Positions 34,820 through 49,800 are shown, counted from the first letter of the stretch. The stretch: 64,000 bases of DNA from Maylandia zebra (GCF_041146795.1 NC_135187.1:35473056-35537055), one strand, 5' to 3'. Made by a program: numbers and translations. The notes: generated by a model from the letters alone, not told the origin.

Positions 34820-37800
34820 AGGAGACATCAGAGGATGCGGGGGAGGGTTTGGTGGTCCTGTAGTCTGTAATGGTCTGGAGTCCTTGCCACATGCGTCGGG
34901 GGTTGGAGTTGGAGAAGTGTTCTTCTACCTTCTTTTTGTAATGGTGTTTGGCTTTTTTGATGCCCTTCTTTAGATTAGCCCTGGCTGTACTGTAGGCGTG
35001 TGCATCTCCTGACCTAAAGGCGGTGTTGCGGGCCTTCAGGAGGAGACGAACATCCCGGTTCATCCAAGGCTTCTGGTTGGGGTACATGGTGATCCGTTTC
35101 TGGGTGGTGACACTGTCTGTGGTTTCGGAGATGTAATCCAGTACAGATGAGGCGTACTGGTCCAGGTCTGTGTGGGTGAACATATTCCAGTCTGTGTTTT
35201 TAAATCTGTCCTGGAGCACTGCGTCTGTCCCCTCTGGCCACACTTTAATTGTCCTCACAGCAGGTTTCACACGTTGGATGAGTGGTGAATACCTAGGTGT
35301 AAGGAACAGGGAGAGATGGTCCGATTGTCCAATGTGGGGGAGGGGTGTGGCTTTGTAGGCTCCAGCCAGGTTGGAATACACATGGTCTAAAGTCTTGTCT
35401 CCTCTGGTGTGGCAGGAGACATGTTGGTGGAATCTGGGGAGGACTGTCTTTAAGTTGGTGTGGTTGAAGTCGCCAGCAACAATAAAAGCAGCCTCGGGGT
35501 GTTTATTCTGGTGTTTGTTAATGGCTGCAGAAAGTTCTTTCATGGCCAACCTAGCATTAGCGTCGGGGGGTATATACACGGCAGTGAGTATGATCGAAGT
35601 GAGTTCTCTGGGGAGATAATAAGGTCTGCATTTGACCATTAAAAACTCCGCATTAGGTGAGCAGTGACTCTCAGTAGTAGTGGAGTTCATGCACCAAGCA
35701 TTGTTAATATAAATGCACAAACCTCCACCTCTGGTCTTGCCGGAGTCATCTGCTAGCCTGTCGGCTCGGTGTGTGTGGCGTCCTGCTAACTCGATAGCAT
35801 TGTCCCGGCAGCTGTTGTTCAACCATGTTTCGGTGAAAAACATGACATTTGAGTCCATAATCCGTCTGTTGTTAGTGATGGAGAGCCGTATCTCATCCAT
35901 TTTGTTTGCCAGAGAACGGACATTGGCGAGGAAAATACTGGGTAAAGGCAGCCGGTGTGGTGTTAGCTTTAGCTTAGCCCGTAGCCCTCCGCGCCTACCT
36001 CGCCTTTGTTTACGATCTCGGCGCCGTCTGCGTGCACTTCCGCCCGGCCGGGTAGAGTGGGCAGCCTCCCGTGTTCTGGAGATCTCTGGGATGAGTCGGA
36101 GATCGGCGATAAAACTGTTGGAGTTATGAGTCCAGATGTCCAGAAGCTCTTGTCTGCTGTAGGTCAGGAACGCACAGCAATTCTGGACGAATAATCCGGT
36201 TAAAAGTAGATAAAAAACTGCTAAATAGCAGAATCTGGAGAGACACTGAGCCTCGCGTTGTTCACGCGCCGCCATCATGGATGTGATGAGGTAATTAGAT
36301 TACCGTTACTTTCCCGTAAGCATGCTGCGTTACTGCATTACTAAAACCGTGATTTTTTTGTGAGTGTCTCATGACAATGATGTAAGCGAGTGCCACGTTC
36401 GTGACAACAGCTGTGTGCAGATCAAGAATGGATCATATATCGAGTGCAGGAGAGAGTATGAGCGTGCAGCGTTTAAAGCGTGGAAGTACTGACCTTACTT
36501 TGAGTTTGATTCCATAAAAAGTGACAAAAACATTAGTGTCCGCTGTGCGTGGGAAGAAAACTTCTTTTTACAGCGAAAAACCCCCTAAACTTCCGAGCAA
36601 GCACCGAGTAGCTACGACGTAATGGGAAACTCACAGAGAAACTCGCGGATTCTTCAACTGACCGCGGCACACCTGCACCAGGGTAAACCTCCGCCTACCC
36701 CACTCCTGCTTTACAGGTGAAAATAGAGCAACAGGACCGCTGAGTCTTTGACTTTATTTATTTTCTGTGTTTCACTTGCATTTATTTGAAAGAGTGAGTG
36801 TAAACACAAAAAATGTTTTTATTTTAAGTGCTGGAATGTGCAGAAAATAGGTTTAAATGTTAAACAAATTTCTTCCAGTCAGAGAATGGTGCAAATAATT
36901 TAATGTTTGCTTGATGCATTTTATATGATGGATTATGCAGAAAAAGTAGAATTGGGCAGAAAGATCACCAATTCAGGTTGTAAATCATGTTTTTAAAAAG
37001 TAACTAAGTAACTAATTAGTTTTGAAAATAAGTAATCAGTAAAGTAACGGGATTACTTTTTGAGGGAAGTAATCAGTAATTAGGTACTGATTACTTTTTT
37101 CAAGTAATTTGGCCAACACTGCTCCCGAGTTAGCGCATTCCAGACAAAAGCAAAAAAAAACAAAACAGGTTTGTTAAGTTTGTTAACTAAGAATATAATG
37201 TATATAATGTTGGTCCCCTGTCTCGCCAGCTGGCTCACATTGGCCCACAGTGTTGTTTTTGTTGTTTTCCATGTCGCTCGCTCTCCTCTGTCTGCCTGGG
37301 CAGAACTCATTACTGGGCTCCCGCTTTTGGCCGACGCATCTGCGCTGATGATCGGCACCTGCAGCTAATTAGTTCCTGTTTTCCCTGGCCGCTATTTATG
37401 GTTGAGGCTCGGAGCAGCTCATCGCTGGAACGTTGAATGCCCCGAGTTTGGAAAGCCCCGGCTAAGTCTAAGTTTGCTTTTGTGATTGTTCAGTGTAGTG
37501 TTAACACTCGCTTCTGTGTGTAGGTTCCTTGGACCCCGAACGATGCCAACTTATCCCAAAGTCCAGCCAATGATGCGATTCACATTCGTGTATACGCAGC
37601 TAATCAACGTCGCTGACAGGCTATGACAGCGTCCTTATGTGCCGATGTTTTAGCAAAGCGGCTGATGTGGAGTGAAGCCACGTTAATGACAACGTGTACA
37701 ACCATTGGAGATGTGAGCAGGACAGACGGAACAACTGACGGACAAAGTGTGGACTTTATACCAGTTTTTAAATTGTGTTGATCGGCCACGTAAAACCAGA

Positions 37801-40800
37801 GTTATGATAAAATATCTGCAATGTTTGGTTTTCTTCCTGAATACTGTCGTTGTTTATATTTACTGCAGGAAGAAAATTGCGTTTTATAAGGAAAACGCTT
37901 CAAAGCACTCTCCACCTGTGAGCAAAAACAAAACCAAAAAAATCCCACCCTTTCCTATTGGTGGACAAATGTACCACGTGGACCAATCAAAAAATGATAT
38001 GGCAACATGGCATTTAGTTGTTTAGGACGGGGGAAGTTTTAGGAGTGACGGCGTGTTTCAGATGTGAGAGATTTGCACATTTAGCGCAAATCTTGTGTAG
38101 TTAGTGTGTAGTTAGTGTGTAGTGTAGTCAATAGTTTTGTTGTGTGTCAGAACAACGAGGCGACTGCTGAGTGTTACAGGTGTTACAGCAGTGACACATC
38201 TGCTGCTGTCAGGCCTGCAGGTATCAGGCTGTTGTTCTCCTTCATCTCATAGTGGACAGAAATTATTTTTTGGAGCGGCACAAATAATTTGTGTGGCATC
38301 AGATTTGATGCAGAACAGCTGATTGTTCTGTAAATAGTTTGAAATGTTTATTTAAAAAAACGCCTTGGCTGCATTTTTAGGTAAACAGCTGCAAAATACT
38401 TTGTTGTTTGCAAAACTCAGTTACTTTTTTGAAGAAGTAACTATATAATTAGTTACCCAACATTGGTCATTATTTACTGTATTTTGCAGACAGAGTTACA
38501 GACTCTCTCCCAGACCACAGACTCAGACTCATAATACAAGTCAGAGCTTTATAATAAATAATAAAGAAAGAAAGTTGTGTTTTCAAAATTGGAGTTGAAG
38601 TTATTTTTCCTTCCAATAGTGTTAACATGCTACACAGGTCATGAACAAGATTTTTTATTTATTTTCATTGTAAGTGGGCTAAAGCAGTTAATTAAAAGTA
38701 GTCTAACATAAATGCTGTAATTTGATTACTTTAATAAACATGTGACTTGGATGGATTGGATGCTGGCGTGACCACAGTGCACACGTCTGCTGTTGCTCAC
38801 AGTGGTCCAAGGGACGCTCAGGGAGTTTGTGTGTTCGCTCACACACGTGAAAAATTAGAGGGGACATTGTTCACCAAATGACTGATTATGTCTGCCCTAA
38901 GCTGACACCAGCTTGGAGCCTCAAAACACAGTTGATCCTAGAAACAGCATGATGCACTTGGTTTTAAAACCCCCTGAAGACCCCACAGCTTATGCTTGGC
39001 TGCGTTTTTTATTGATTTTAGCTCTGCTTTTAATACTATCCAGCCTTTTTCAGAAGCTAAAACAGAGGACACACAGCTCTATTATTAAATGGTAAAAAAT
39101 TCTTTTTTCACAAATGTTTTAAAAATGGTTGTATAACTATGTTGGTTTTCATGTTGGCTGGGTGGGCTCTCTCAAAAAGTCATGCTTCTGTCTGAGCATT
39201 TTTGTGTTTCCTGTTTTAAGCACGTATAAGTATAATTAGACACAAAATAATAGCGTGGTCTGGAAATTTCTCAGTAAAATGGAGGCTGTTAAAATTGGTG
39301 CAGGCAGCCATGAAAATTATAGTCCAGAAAGCCCACAGCCCTTATCAGAACAGTGTGCATTACAGCAAGCCACAGGAATTTTGTGCAATCTAAGTCATAT
39401 CCTGTACTTGCAATATGAGCTGTTACTTTCTGACAGAAGATTTGAAAATTTAAAAGGTTTAAGAATTCATTTGTAACTTGCTCGATTAATGCTCTGAATA
39501 ACTCTAAATGGTTTGTAGTGGTGGTTGTTGTAATGCTTGTTCTGTTGGAGTCCAGAACAAATGTCCTCTTTGGAAACAATAAATTACATTAAAAGAAACG
39601 AATGAATGAATATTTCTGTGGAAGCTTCTGATTTGATCCTACCAGTGCTTAGGTTTCTGCTATAGTCGGTTCCTCATCTGATCAGCAGGGGGCAGCAGAA
39701 TATAACATAAGATAATATTTGGAATTTGTCCAAATTTTTCAGTGTTTAAAAAAAAATTCCCAATGTAGCCTCAAGGTTCACAATAGTACAAAGTCTGTAA
39801 TAAAAGATTATAAATAAATTACAGAAATCATTTTACCATTTCTGAGATTAAACATTGCATTCACATAATGGGCTTCTTGTTTAAATATATTCTCATTTCT
39901 TATAGACCTGACAGAGATGGCTCTGTTACCTGGACCAAAGGGCTGCAGGAACCAGGTGCGTCCTGCCCTGCCTGGTGAGCTGGCTGCAGGTTGAGTGGGG
40001 TTGAAGCCTCGGATCGTCTTAACGTCAGCCTTGTTGTCACCTGCAGTGGGGATCTCTAGCACTGGAATGACAGTGCACTGGTCCAGCAAGCCATCAGATG
40101 TCATCACTTCAGTGTAGCCATCTTCACAGCCGCACACACCCGCCTGAAACAGGAAAGAGAAATTTCATAATGCAATCTGTTATATGAAACTATGTAAACG
40201 AAACTCTGAGCAGCAGAGATGTGCCATAGGTAACACAAGGAATAAAAGTTTCTGGAAGTCAAATAATTTTCAAACTGCTTTAAAAAGGGAGAAAAGACGG
40301 CTTTGTGGTGTTTATTCACAGCAGATACCAATCAATCAACATTTTTATATTTTCTTTTTCCTTTTTATGGTTTGGTTTTGGTATCTGACCAATTCATTGC
40401 ATTACATGTAAAGTTGATAAACTATGAGTTTTTGAAAATCCCCAGATTAACTTGAGTTGTTTTGGAGTCTGTTTTAGAGAAGTTAAGTCTTCCTGATAAA
40501 CATGTAATAAGAACACTGCCTGATGTCAAGCAGTAACTGCTTCTACAACTGTCGCAGAGCGACTGCAACGGCTTTGTTGCCTTGTTTGAGGACATGTCAT
40601 GCCTATTTTCCACTAGTACCTACTTAGCTCAAACTGACTCGACTCGACTCAGTCTACGTCATTTTTAATTACAATTGAGTAAGAGTATAACAACCACCTA
40701 ACGTGCATGGGGTTGTTATAGCAATGCAGCCAAAAATCCTGTGATGTCACTTGCATGGGACAAAAACAACACACAATCCAGGGCACTGAGGCCATGGTAT

Positions 40801-43800
40801 ACGTGCTGCTGCTGGTAAGTGTCTGGACTTCATTCCTGGACACGGTGCTGATTTTTGTGCAGCCAGTTCCCATGTTGCCAGGTTTCAAATTTTGATTTTT
40901 GTGAAGGAGTCGTTCTAATGCCTCAAGTGATGCCACTGACTGACCAGTCAGTCTGTTGATCAGATCAATTTAGATAGTTTGGAACCTGATCGAGTAGGTC
41001 CTAAAAAAGTACGTAGTACAAAGTACTGTCACCTAATGGAAAACCCTCAAAACCAAGTAAAGCTGAGCCGAGTAGGTACTAGTGGGAAAGGGCTAAGAGA
41101 TCTTTGCCAGTGGACTGAAAGTCCTGGGAACTGAATGTCAATGAGTAAGACTGGTAATATAAGCTAGGGCTTGTCTATTAAGGGCCATTATTAAAGCTTA
41201 AACTAAATTCTAAAATGGACAGGAAGCCAGTGCAGCTAAGCCATGACTGGAGGGATATGCTCATATTTTTAGCACCAGTCAGCAGAGTTGATGCAGAATT
41301 TAGCATCATGTGAAAATATGTTAACAGAGACAGTGGGAGACTGTATAGTATAGGCGTTATTGTTGACAAGAGAACAAAATAACATCCAAGTCTTTTACAT
41401 AAAACTTGAAATATGGGTTGAGATTACCTCAATTTCTGGCAGAAGTGTTTCTAGATTTGAAGCTGGTCTAAAACTGATTTGGTTGCAGTTATTCACAGAA
41501 AGGGTGTGGGTCACTATAAGACAGTCCTGAACCACTTGGCTGATAGTGACCCACATCCGTTTTCATACCTTGGCTCATGTGATTAGGCAGATGATCAATA
41601 GCGGGTCAACGACCCTCTTAAGGGGCACTCTCAATAGGGCTTAAAAATCTGGGACTCTCCACCATTTGCTCTTAGAACTGAAGAAGCTTCTCAGATGAAA
41701 AGTGAAAGGTTTTCAAGAAACTTTAAAAAGTCCTGTCGCTTTTCTTTCCAAACTCCATAGAGAGCTTGAATGTGTTTTTCATCATTGAAAATTTCTGAAA
41801 ATGAAAAGTTGAAAATGCTGAAAAACCAATGCACCAAGTGCCAAATTTCAACCCAGCCCTTTGAACTCCAATTTTGATTTCTCAAAATTCTCAAAACACT
41901 TAACCATACCACTTACAGCTCCCAGGGACGTCAGTCAGAATGCTCTTCATAGACTGTAACTGTAAACACCAAGTTCAGCAGTGCTTTTAACTGTATGTTC
42001 TTATAATGAAAGTGTATCCATGACATGACATGAGATGCACCTATGACACACGTCTGTGAACACGTATTTCTATTTGTTTGAACTACACCTCTTCTGAGAA
42101 CATGTTTTTGTGTTTGTTTTCTGTTGAAGGGCAATTTCACTATCAGTGTGTGACTGGCCTGACTCTTTCATACATACTGAAGAAAAGGTTTGAATTAAAT
42201 TGACTGAAAATATTAATGCAACACTGAACAATATTAAGGTAAGTGAGAGATATGTAGTTCTGACTGACCAAAGTACAAACTTTTTTGATGAGTTGTGAAA
42301 TTCAGTTGAGAAATGCATCAAAACTAATTAAAAAATATGTAGACACAGCAGTGTGTACAAGAACAATGGGAAATGTGTGTGGGGAAAATGTGTTCCACAT
42401 TTGAGAACTACTCAAAGTGATCAAGAAAAACTGCAAAATGAATTACACATATGAATAAACATGCTTTAAGTCAGGTATCATTCTTTTCAGAATTTTGCTG
42501 GACTGCAGATTCTTCACTGCCAATTAAAGAACTGAAAGCATTGGCAGTTATTAATTCAATCTGATATTACAGCATGAAAACAGTCTGAGGAAAGCACTTA
42601 AAGGCCTTCACTCTCTGAGTAACAATCTCCAGGGTGGGCCATTTATATGGATACACCATAATAACATGGGAATGGTTGGTGATATTAAAGTCCTGTTTGT
42701 GGCACATTAGTATATGTGAGGGGGCAAACTCCTCAAGATGGGTGGTGACCATGGTGGCCATTTAGAAGTCGGCCATCTTGGATACAACTTTTGTTTTTTC
42801 AATAGGAAGAGGGCCATGTGACACATCAAACTTATTGGTAATGTCACAAGAAAAACAATGGTGTGCTTGGTTTCAATGTAACTTTATTCTTTCATGAGTT
42901 ATTTACAAGTTTCTCTTTGTTCACAGCCATTGACATGTCGAAGAGGTTAACACGTGAGGAGCGGATCGAAATCGTGTTGATATCTGGTGAACGCAGTAAC
43001 CGGGTCATTGCAGAAGATTTCAATGCCAGACCCCCTACGAGACCACCCATCTCCCATGCTACAGTTAGCAAACTGCTTGCTAAGTTTCGTGAAACTGGTT
43101 CAGTGTTGGATTTGCCAAAATGTGGACGCAAGAAAACTGTCACTAATGAAGAAACATCAGTGGCTGTCCTAGCTTCATTCAGCAAGAGCCCACAGCGTAG
43201 CACTTGCCGCATGTCACTGGAGAGTGGCATTAGTTGAACATCCCTTCAGCGGATATTAGCTACTCACAAATGGCACCCTTACAAACTCCAGCTGCTGCAG
43301 CATCTCAACGAGGATGACCCAGATCGGCGCACAGAATTTGCAGAATGGGCAAAACAAAAATTGGAACAGGACCCTCAGTTCACGCAGAAGATTTTGTTCA
43401 GTGATGAGGCAAACTTTTATGTGAATGGTGAAGTTAACAAACAAAACCACCGCTATTGGTCTGACACTAACCCACATTGGATGGATCCCTCCAAGACTGT
43501 TGGAACAACAAAGTGATGGTTTGGTGTGGTATATGGGGCACAACAATAGTGGGTCCATTCTTCATCAATGGAAACCTCAAGGCCACTGGATATTTGAAAT
43601 TGCTACATGATGATGTGTTTCCCTCTTTATGCACTGAAGCTGGCACGTTCCCTGAGTTTTTCCAGCAAGATTGTGCACCACCACATTATGGGTGCCAGGT
43701 CCGAGCATTCCTAGATGAACAGTTTCCTGGAAAGTGGATTGGTCTTCGTGGGCCAGTTGAATGGCCCCCAAGGTCTACCAATCTGACCCCCTTAGACTTT

Positions 43801-46800
43801 TATCTTTGGGGTCATCTGAAGGCAATAGTCTATGGTGTGAAGATACGAGATGTGCAGCACCTGAAACTACGGATACTGGATGCCTGTGCTGGCATTTCTC
43901 CTGCGGTGTTGCTATCAGTGTGTGAAGAGTGGGAGAAGAGGGTTGCATTGACAATCCAACACAATGGGCAGCACATTGAACACATTTTATAAGTGGTGAG
44001 AAACTTGTAAATAACTCATGACAGAATAAAGTTACGTTGAAACCAAGCACACCATTGTTTTTCTTGTGACATTACCAATAAGTTTGATGTGTCACATGGC
44101 CCTCTTCCTATTGAAAAAACAAAAGTTGTATCCAAGATGGCCGACTTCTAAATGGCCACCATGGTCACCACCCATCTTGAGGAGTTTGCCCCCTCACACA
44201 TACTAATGTGCCACAAACAGGACTTTATATCACCAACCATTCCCATGTTATTACGGTGTATCCATATAAATGGCCCACCCTTTAGTCTCAAAACCAATAG
44301 CCTGCCATCAAGAGCTAAGCATGACAAATGTTTTCGAAGCCAATCACATGGACATCTGGTAAATAAGAATCTCTTCCTTTGGGATAAAAATGCTCCCTGC
44401 ATGAGTAATTAATAAGATGTACTGTAGAAGCATGACCTACTGACCTGAACTACTGAATAACATGAATAACCTCAAACAATCACATTTCTAAAGGTTTAAA
44501 AAAACAGAAATAAAACAGCAGCCATTCACAACTCAAAAGTCCAAGTCATGTAAGGTTTAGTCACATATCATGATGCCATTGCAAGTTTCACAATTTGTTA
44601 ACAGCTTCTCTTATCAAATGTCTCAATATCTCGAAAATAAGAAACCTCCTGTCTCAGAGTGATGGTGAAAAACTACTTCAGTCATTTATTACTTCTGGGC
44701 TGGGCTACTGCAATTGATTATTATCATGTTGTTCTAAAAGCTGCCTGAAAAGCTTTGAGTTGCTGCAGCAAGAGTACTGACAGGTAATATAGAGAGAGTC
44801 CTTATTTCCCCCAAATTGGATTCTCTTCAGTTCTCCCTGTTAAACCCAGAATCAAATTTAATTCTTCATATTCAAGGTCCTTAATAATCATAAACATCTT
44901 ATCTTAAAGACCTCATATCATCCCAATAGAGAGCTTTGCTCTTGGATTGCAGGCTTACTTGTAGAAGTAAGAAGCAATAATGATGTGTTCTAATATAATA
45001 CAACTATGAAGCAAACAGCAGGCTAGTTTTCTGCTTGTCTCCAACTATATCAGAATGAGAAACTGCTCATGCTGTAATGATTGTCATCTACACTGAATTT
45101 AATATTTGTAAGCATAAGCATTTCATTTTTCAAATGATGTATGATTTGAATCTTATATTCAAAAAGCAGGTGGAAGTTTTATTTTCTAGCATGAAGGGTT
45201 TAATGAGCTGTTCACACGAATGTAGAGCCTGGCAATGGAGCTAAAATCGCTCTATTAGATAGGTCTCAAATCCACCTGGACAGTTACTCAGTGGCACAGT
45301 GGAAGCTGAAGATTGGATCTGACCACAGATGTAAGAAAAATGAATGAACTGACTTCATCATATACTCACCTCTGTGCACAGGGACTGTGGCTTGGTGCAT
45401 GGTGGGTTACACGATCGGTCTGCCTTTGGTTTGGCTGTTGTAAGGCATCCACCTGTGGAGTAAAGTTCAAAAGGTCAAACCAGAGGTTTGATGTTCTGTT
45501 TGGTTCTTTTTTTGCTTATTGTTTATACTGAGTTATATATCTTTTTTTAATATCTTGAGCCTTAGTTCTTCATTTGAGTTTCTGTTTATTTGTCTTTGTA
45601 ATCTACTTAGGGTTTACTTTGTATAGTCTCTTGCGTTGTTTTCATAGCCTTCCACCTTCCTTGTCAAGTATAAGTTATTTGCAATAAACCAAGAACCTCT
45701 CAGGTTGTGTCGGGTTTCCCAGCAGCACAAATCCTGTCACAGTGTTGACCAAATTCCCGAAGTGATTTGTCACACCTGTCGCATGATCCTTTGTGGATAT
45801 CTTCGGAGCTGCAGCCAAGGTGTGCCAGTGGAAGAGTGGGCTCTGTAGCTGCTCCCAGCATCGCAAGGCAAGTTTAAGCACGTCTGTGATTTTGGATCAT
45901 CTGGGCCTGTCCTCTAAAGATCACCGCTGCCAGTTCCTTGGAGAGCCAGATGAAAGCGTGTGATCGCCCCTTTGACTAAACTCAGAGGCTCTGGGAAGCT
46001 GCAGCGAGGTGGCCTCCCAGCACCCTCCATATTCAGTAATTCAGTATGTCCTGGACCTCAGTGGCAAGTGGGGCGTGTTGACTATGAAGTGTTGTGGTCG
46101 TACAGGGGTCACACAAATTAACCACCTCCTTAAAGCATGGAGAGAGGGAGAATCCATTTCTCCTGTTAGATTGGTAAAGGATAGAGATGAGTTGGGGTCG
46201 GAGGTGCCAACTTCAACCATTCCCACCTCTCTCCTTGTGACCACCTTCTAACATTGGCCCAGAGAGCAGATGTTGTGTGTCTGTTGTCTCCCCTGCCCAG
46301 TTGCACCGCTCTCATTGAACACCACTTTGAGACTAACCCTGGGGTGGTGCTGGTTTCACAGCTCTACGGGTTACCTGAACACAAAACGTAAAGAGTTCAG
46401 AGGGAATTGGCTGAAGAAAGATGGGTCTATGGATTTTTGATGGATTTGACCAAAGGTTACTGGCAGATTCCCTTTTCTCCAGAGTACAAGGAGAAAACGG
46501 CCTTTTCCACTCCGTATGGGTTGTACCAACTGGTCATCCTTATTTTCAGCTTGCTGGCGCTTCGGCCACTTTCCAGCAGGTGCTGTGTCTGCACACTACA
46601 CAGGCTGCCACCTATCTGTATATGTTATCATCCACAGTGACACCTGGGCAGAGCATATGCAGCGGGAAGTGTGTGGTCAGATGAAAGGAGGTACAGTATA
46701 TGGGGTACCAACTGGGAGGCAGGCAGGTGCACCCCAGATAGACAAAACAGCAGCCATTGAATGGACTGATTCTTACATAGTACTTTTCTACACTGAGCAC

Positions 46801-49800
46801 TCAAAACATTTTGCACAACTTGCCTTATTCACCCATTCACACAAGCACTTTTCTCAGTGGTCTTTGTATGTAAGGGCTTCTATCTTACATTCACACACAG
46901 TCATATTCTGATGGATGCACCGAGAGCGTCTTGGGGTGAGTATCTTGCCTAAGGATATTTGGCATACAGACTGGAGCAGATGAGGATTGAACCACCAATC
47001 CTCATCTGGTTCCCATTTAATAGGTAGCCTGCTCTACCACCTGAGCTACAGCCACCCCTGAATGTTATGTTAAAATGCCCGTGAGTAGGCCATGAGTTGG
47101 GTAATGGGGCTGTGTGCCAATGGAATGTGGCTTTGCGGCTCAGCTTGCAGGGGAGGGGTGTAGTCCAGTGGGTTCAAAGGCAGTGCCTGGGGAGGCTTGC
47201 GGACACAGCTGTCAGCAATGGTCTAATGATGCTTAGAATAAAGTAATGGGAATGATGTAGACAGTGTGCAACTGACACTGACAGAAAAAATGCAAGTCTG
47301 CAAAAGCATGGGGATCCAGCAAGGCTACTGAATATTTATTAGGTTGTGGGCTCTGGAGGAGAAATCAATATTAATATTCATGAAAGGAATGCCACTGCTT
47401 ACAAGCAAAAATCTATGAAAAGGGAATAACAATGTGCATTGTGCCAATCACAGATGCAAGGGCCAGCACAGCATCTGGAGCATCAGATCTACTGATATTT
47501 CTTCATGTATACAAAAATATGAATGAATTGGCTATTTGGAAAAGAAGTGGATGCAAAGTGCTGATGGTGATGGACAGCAGGCTTCAATCATCACCGTGGC
47601 ACTGCTGGGGATTGAAACACATCTGTTATCTGGATCTCAAATTCTCTTTCCAGTAATGCTTGTGGGGAAGACTGTTTTAGGAAAGCTTATGCACATTGTC
47701 ACCCTGCTAATCACAGAGCAAATCCCCATGTCAAAGATTTATTGCGGCAACTCATGCACACACTCACATTTACATCTGCTCTGTCTGAGATCAGGCTGTA
47801 AACTGGTCTACAATGGCAATTTGAGCATTCAGTAAATCGAGGGTTTTAAAGAACAGGCACTGAATTGGGAAAAGAAAAAAGAACTGACAGGCAGACTGTA
47901 GCTCATTTAGTTCATTTGTTCACTCAGTAAACACGTTCTTATTACCTGTGACATTGAGACCATCTGAACGCTCACACCAGACGTGCCGAGACGAGCCTCT
48001 CCACGGTCCAGATTTCCACTTGTAATCAAAACATTCACCGTCTACAGAAAGGATATAATCAGATGTTTTTGTTTTAAAAAAAAGTTTTTTTAATGTAAAA
48101 TTTAATTATATAAATTATATGAATATTGTCGGTCCTTTTCACCACTTTTATTTTTTGTGTAGCTTACACTTACATTTCTTAGTGTAAGAAAAAAAACAGG
48201 AAAAGGGGCAAAACTATATCAGTGCTTAAATGTCTGAATTAATTGCAGTTCACATTAAAAAACATCCTTTGACCGGGACTATTGTGACCTGTACACGGTC
48301 GTGCTTCAAGCTCTTGTTCTGGACACTGCAGCAGGTTCTCTGGATCCTGGGCCACCACGGCTCTGGATCGAACTTGGACTGAACCGAAGCCCAGGTCAGC
48401 TCCATTTATGCAGCTTAGCTGGCATGAACTCCAAACAGTCCAGTCTGTCAAGTAGCACTCTCCTACAGAACAGAAATCAGTTAATCAGCAAACCAAAATG
48501 CAACATCACTGTATGATGTAAAAACTAAGTTAGTGATAAACACAGTGTCCATAATTAAGAATCCATAATTAAAGTTTTAAGTGTTAAATTTTAAGTGATA
48601 AGTGCATATCCACAGCCTATTCATGGCTTTGGGAGATTATATCATGTGCTGTTAAAATGTAATATTAAGCTAGTTAAAGGAAAATAAAACGTGAATGAAA
48701 TGGCACACAAATCTTACACATTATACATTCTTTAAAATGAGCATTATGGTAGCCATCCATAATGTTTAGAAAGGCACTATACAGTGGTTATTAAATATTT
48801 ATACCTATTTCTGGGGGTTCCTTCCAGGAGAATCTTTAAATCAAGTTTGCAAACTGATTTACTAAAGAAATCAAAACAGCTGGTCTCATTTTTCCTGCTT
48901 GATATAGTGGAAGTCATCGTGTGTCGAGGAGGCATTGTGTCAGGGTCCTGGGTCATTTGACCCAGCGTTTTGTGTTTATCATTATTATCATACTATGTTC
49001 TGGTTTATTCTGATTATGTATTTGGGTTTAGACTTTGAGTTCTTCATGTTTTGGTTCTGTGCTTCCTCTGTCTGCCCGTGTGTTCCCTCCCTGTTGCTAT
49101 GTCTGAGGTCTTGTGTCAAGCTCGTGTCTGTGCATACCTGGTGTTGTTTTTCCTGTTTTACTTTGATAGTCTCTGTCCTGTGTGTAGTGTGTCTGGTTTT
49201 GCTTCCCCTTGTCTAGTCAGCTTTGATTAGTCCCAGCTGTGCTCTCCTTCTGTGTCTCATGCCCTTGTTATCCCAGTGTGTATTTAAGGCCTGTGTTTCT
49301 CTGTGTCAGTGTCGCATCGTTAACGTCTGCTCACCATCCTCCCTCGCTGTGTGTTCCGTCTGCCTGCCTACTAGTTTAGTTTTTGTATTCCCAGTTCAGT
49401 TCAGTTTGTGCACAGCAATAAAGCTGTTTAAGTTCAGCTTTTGTCTTTGGGTTTTGGAGTCTGCGATTGGGTTCTTTTCTGCCTGCCCGCGCACAGACCA
49501 TGACACATTGCAGAGATTATAGAGCAGATGCTAGAAAAGTGAGACATTTACCCACTGTAAAAATAAACTTGTCAATCAGGCATTTCTGGTTCATTTTAGT
49601 CCTTCAAGGGATCTATGTTGGTAAATCACCTGCAGCTGAATATCATCTCTTACTTTGCACTAAACTCTGCGGCTCATGGCAGAGAAAGATTCAATGATTA
49701 GCATTAAGTAACAGCACTAGAACTGACAGGAAAAGAGAGCTCAAATAAAGGCGTTTAGAACATTCTGATAAATAATTGAAGTCATCCTCCCAAGAAGTAA

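Larger units (their letters stand above)
27215..36289 (-). mobile_element. L2/CR1-like LINE, near full length, split by an L1-like LINE
   Basis: A minus-strand non-LTR retrotransposon. It starts near 36289 with a long frame holding an endonuclease and ends at 27215 with a 3' tail (CAATGACAATAAAGTT then TTCTA repeats). There is no target duplication, as is common in this clade. The flanks join the hAT sequence cleanly. An L1-like element sits at 29304-34814, flanked by a 16-bp duplication, so the LINE is in two parts: 34815-36289 (5') and 27215-29303 (3'). Confidence 0.88.
27140..37121. mobile_element. Non-autonomous hAT element, interrupted by nested LINEs
   Basis: The ends read CAGAGATGGGCAGTA (27140) and GGCCAACACTG (37121) and are flanked by the 8-bp duplication CTCCCGAG (27132-27139 and 37122-37129), diagnostic of hAT transposition. 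Outside the insertion the two parts (27140-27214 and 36290-37121) line up with the undisturbed copy at 50829-51820. No transposase is encoded. An L2-like LINE occupies 27215-36289. Confidence 0.88.

Noticed and set aside
46990..47059. tRNA-like A and B boxes
   Set aside because: The segment does not fold into a full tRNA cloverleaf and continues into a repeated body shared with 53739-53880, so it is a SINE head and not a tRNA gene.
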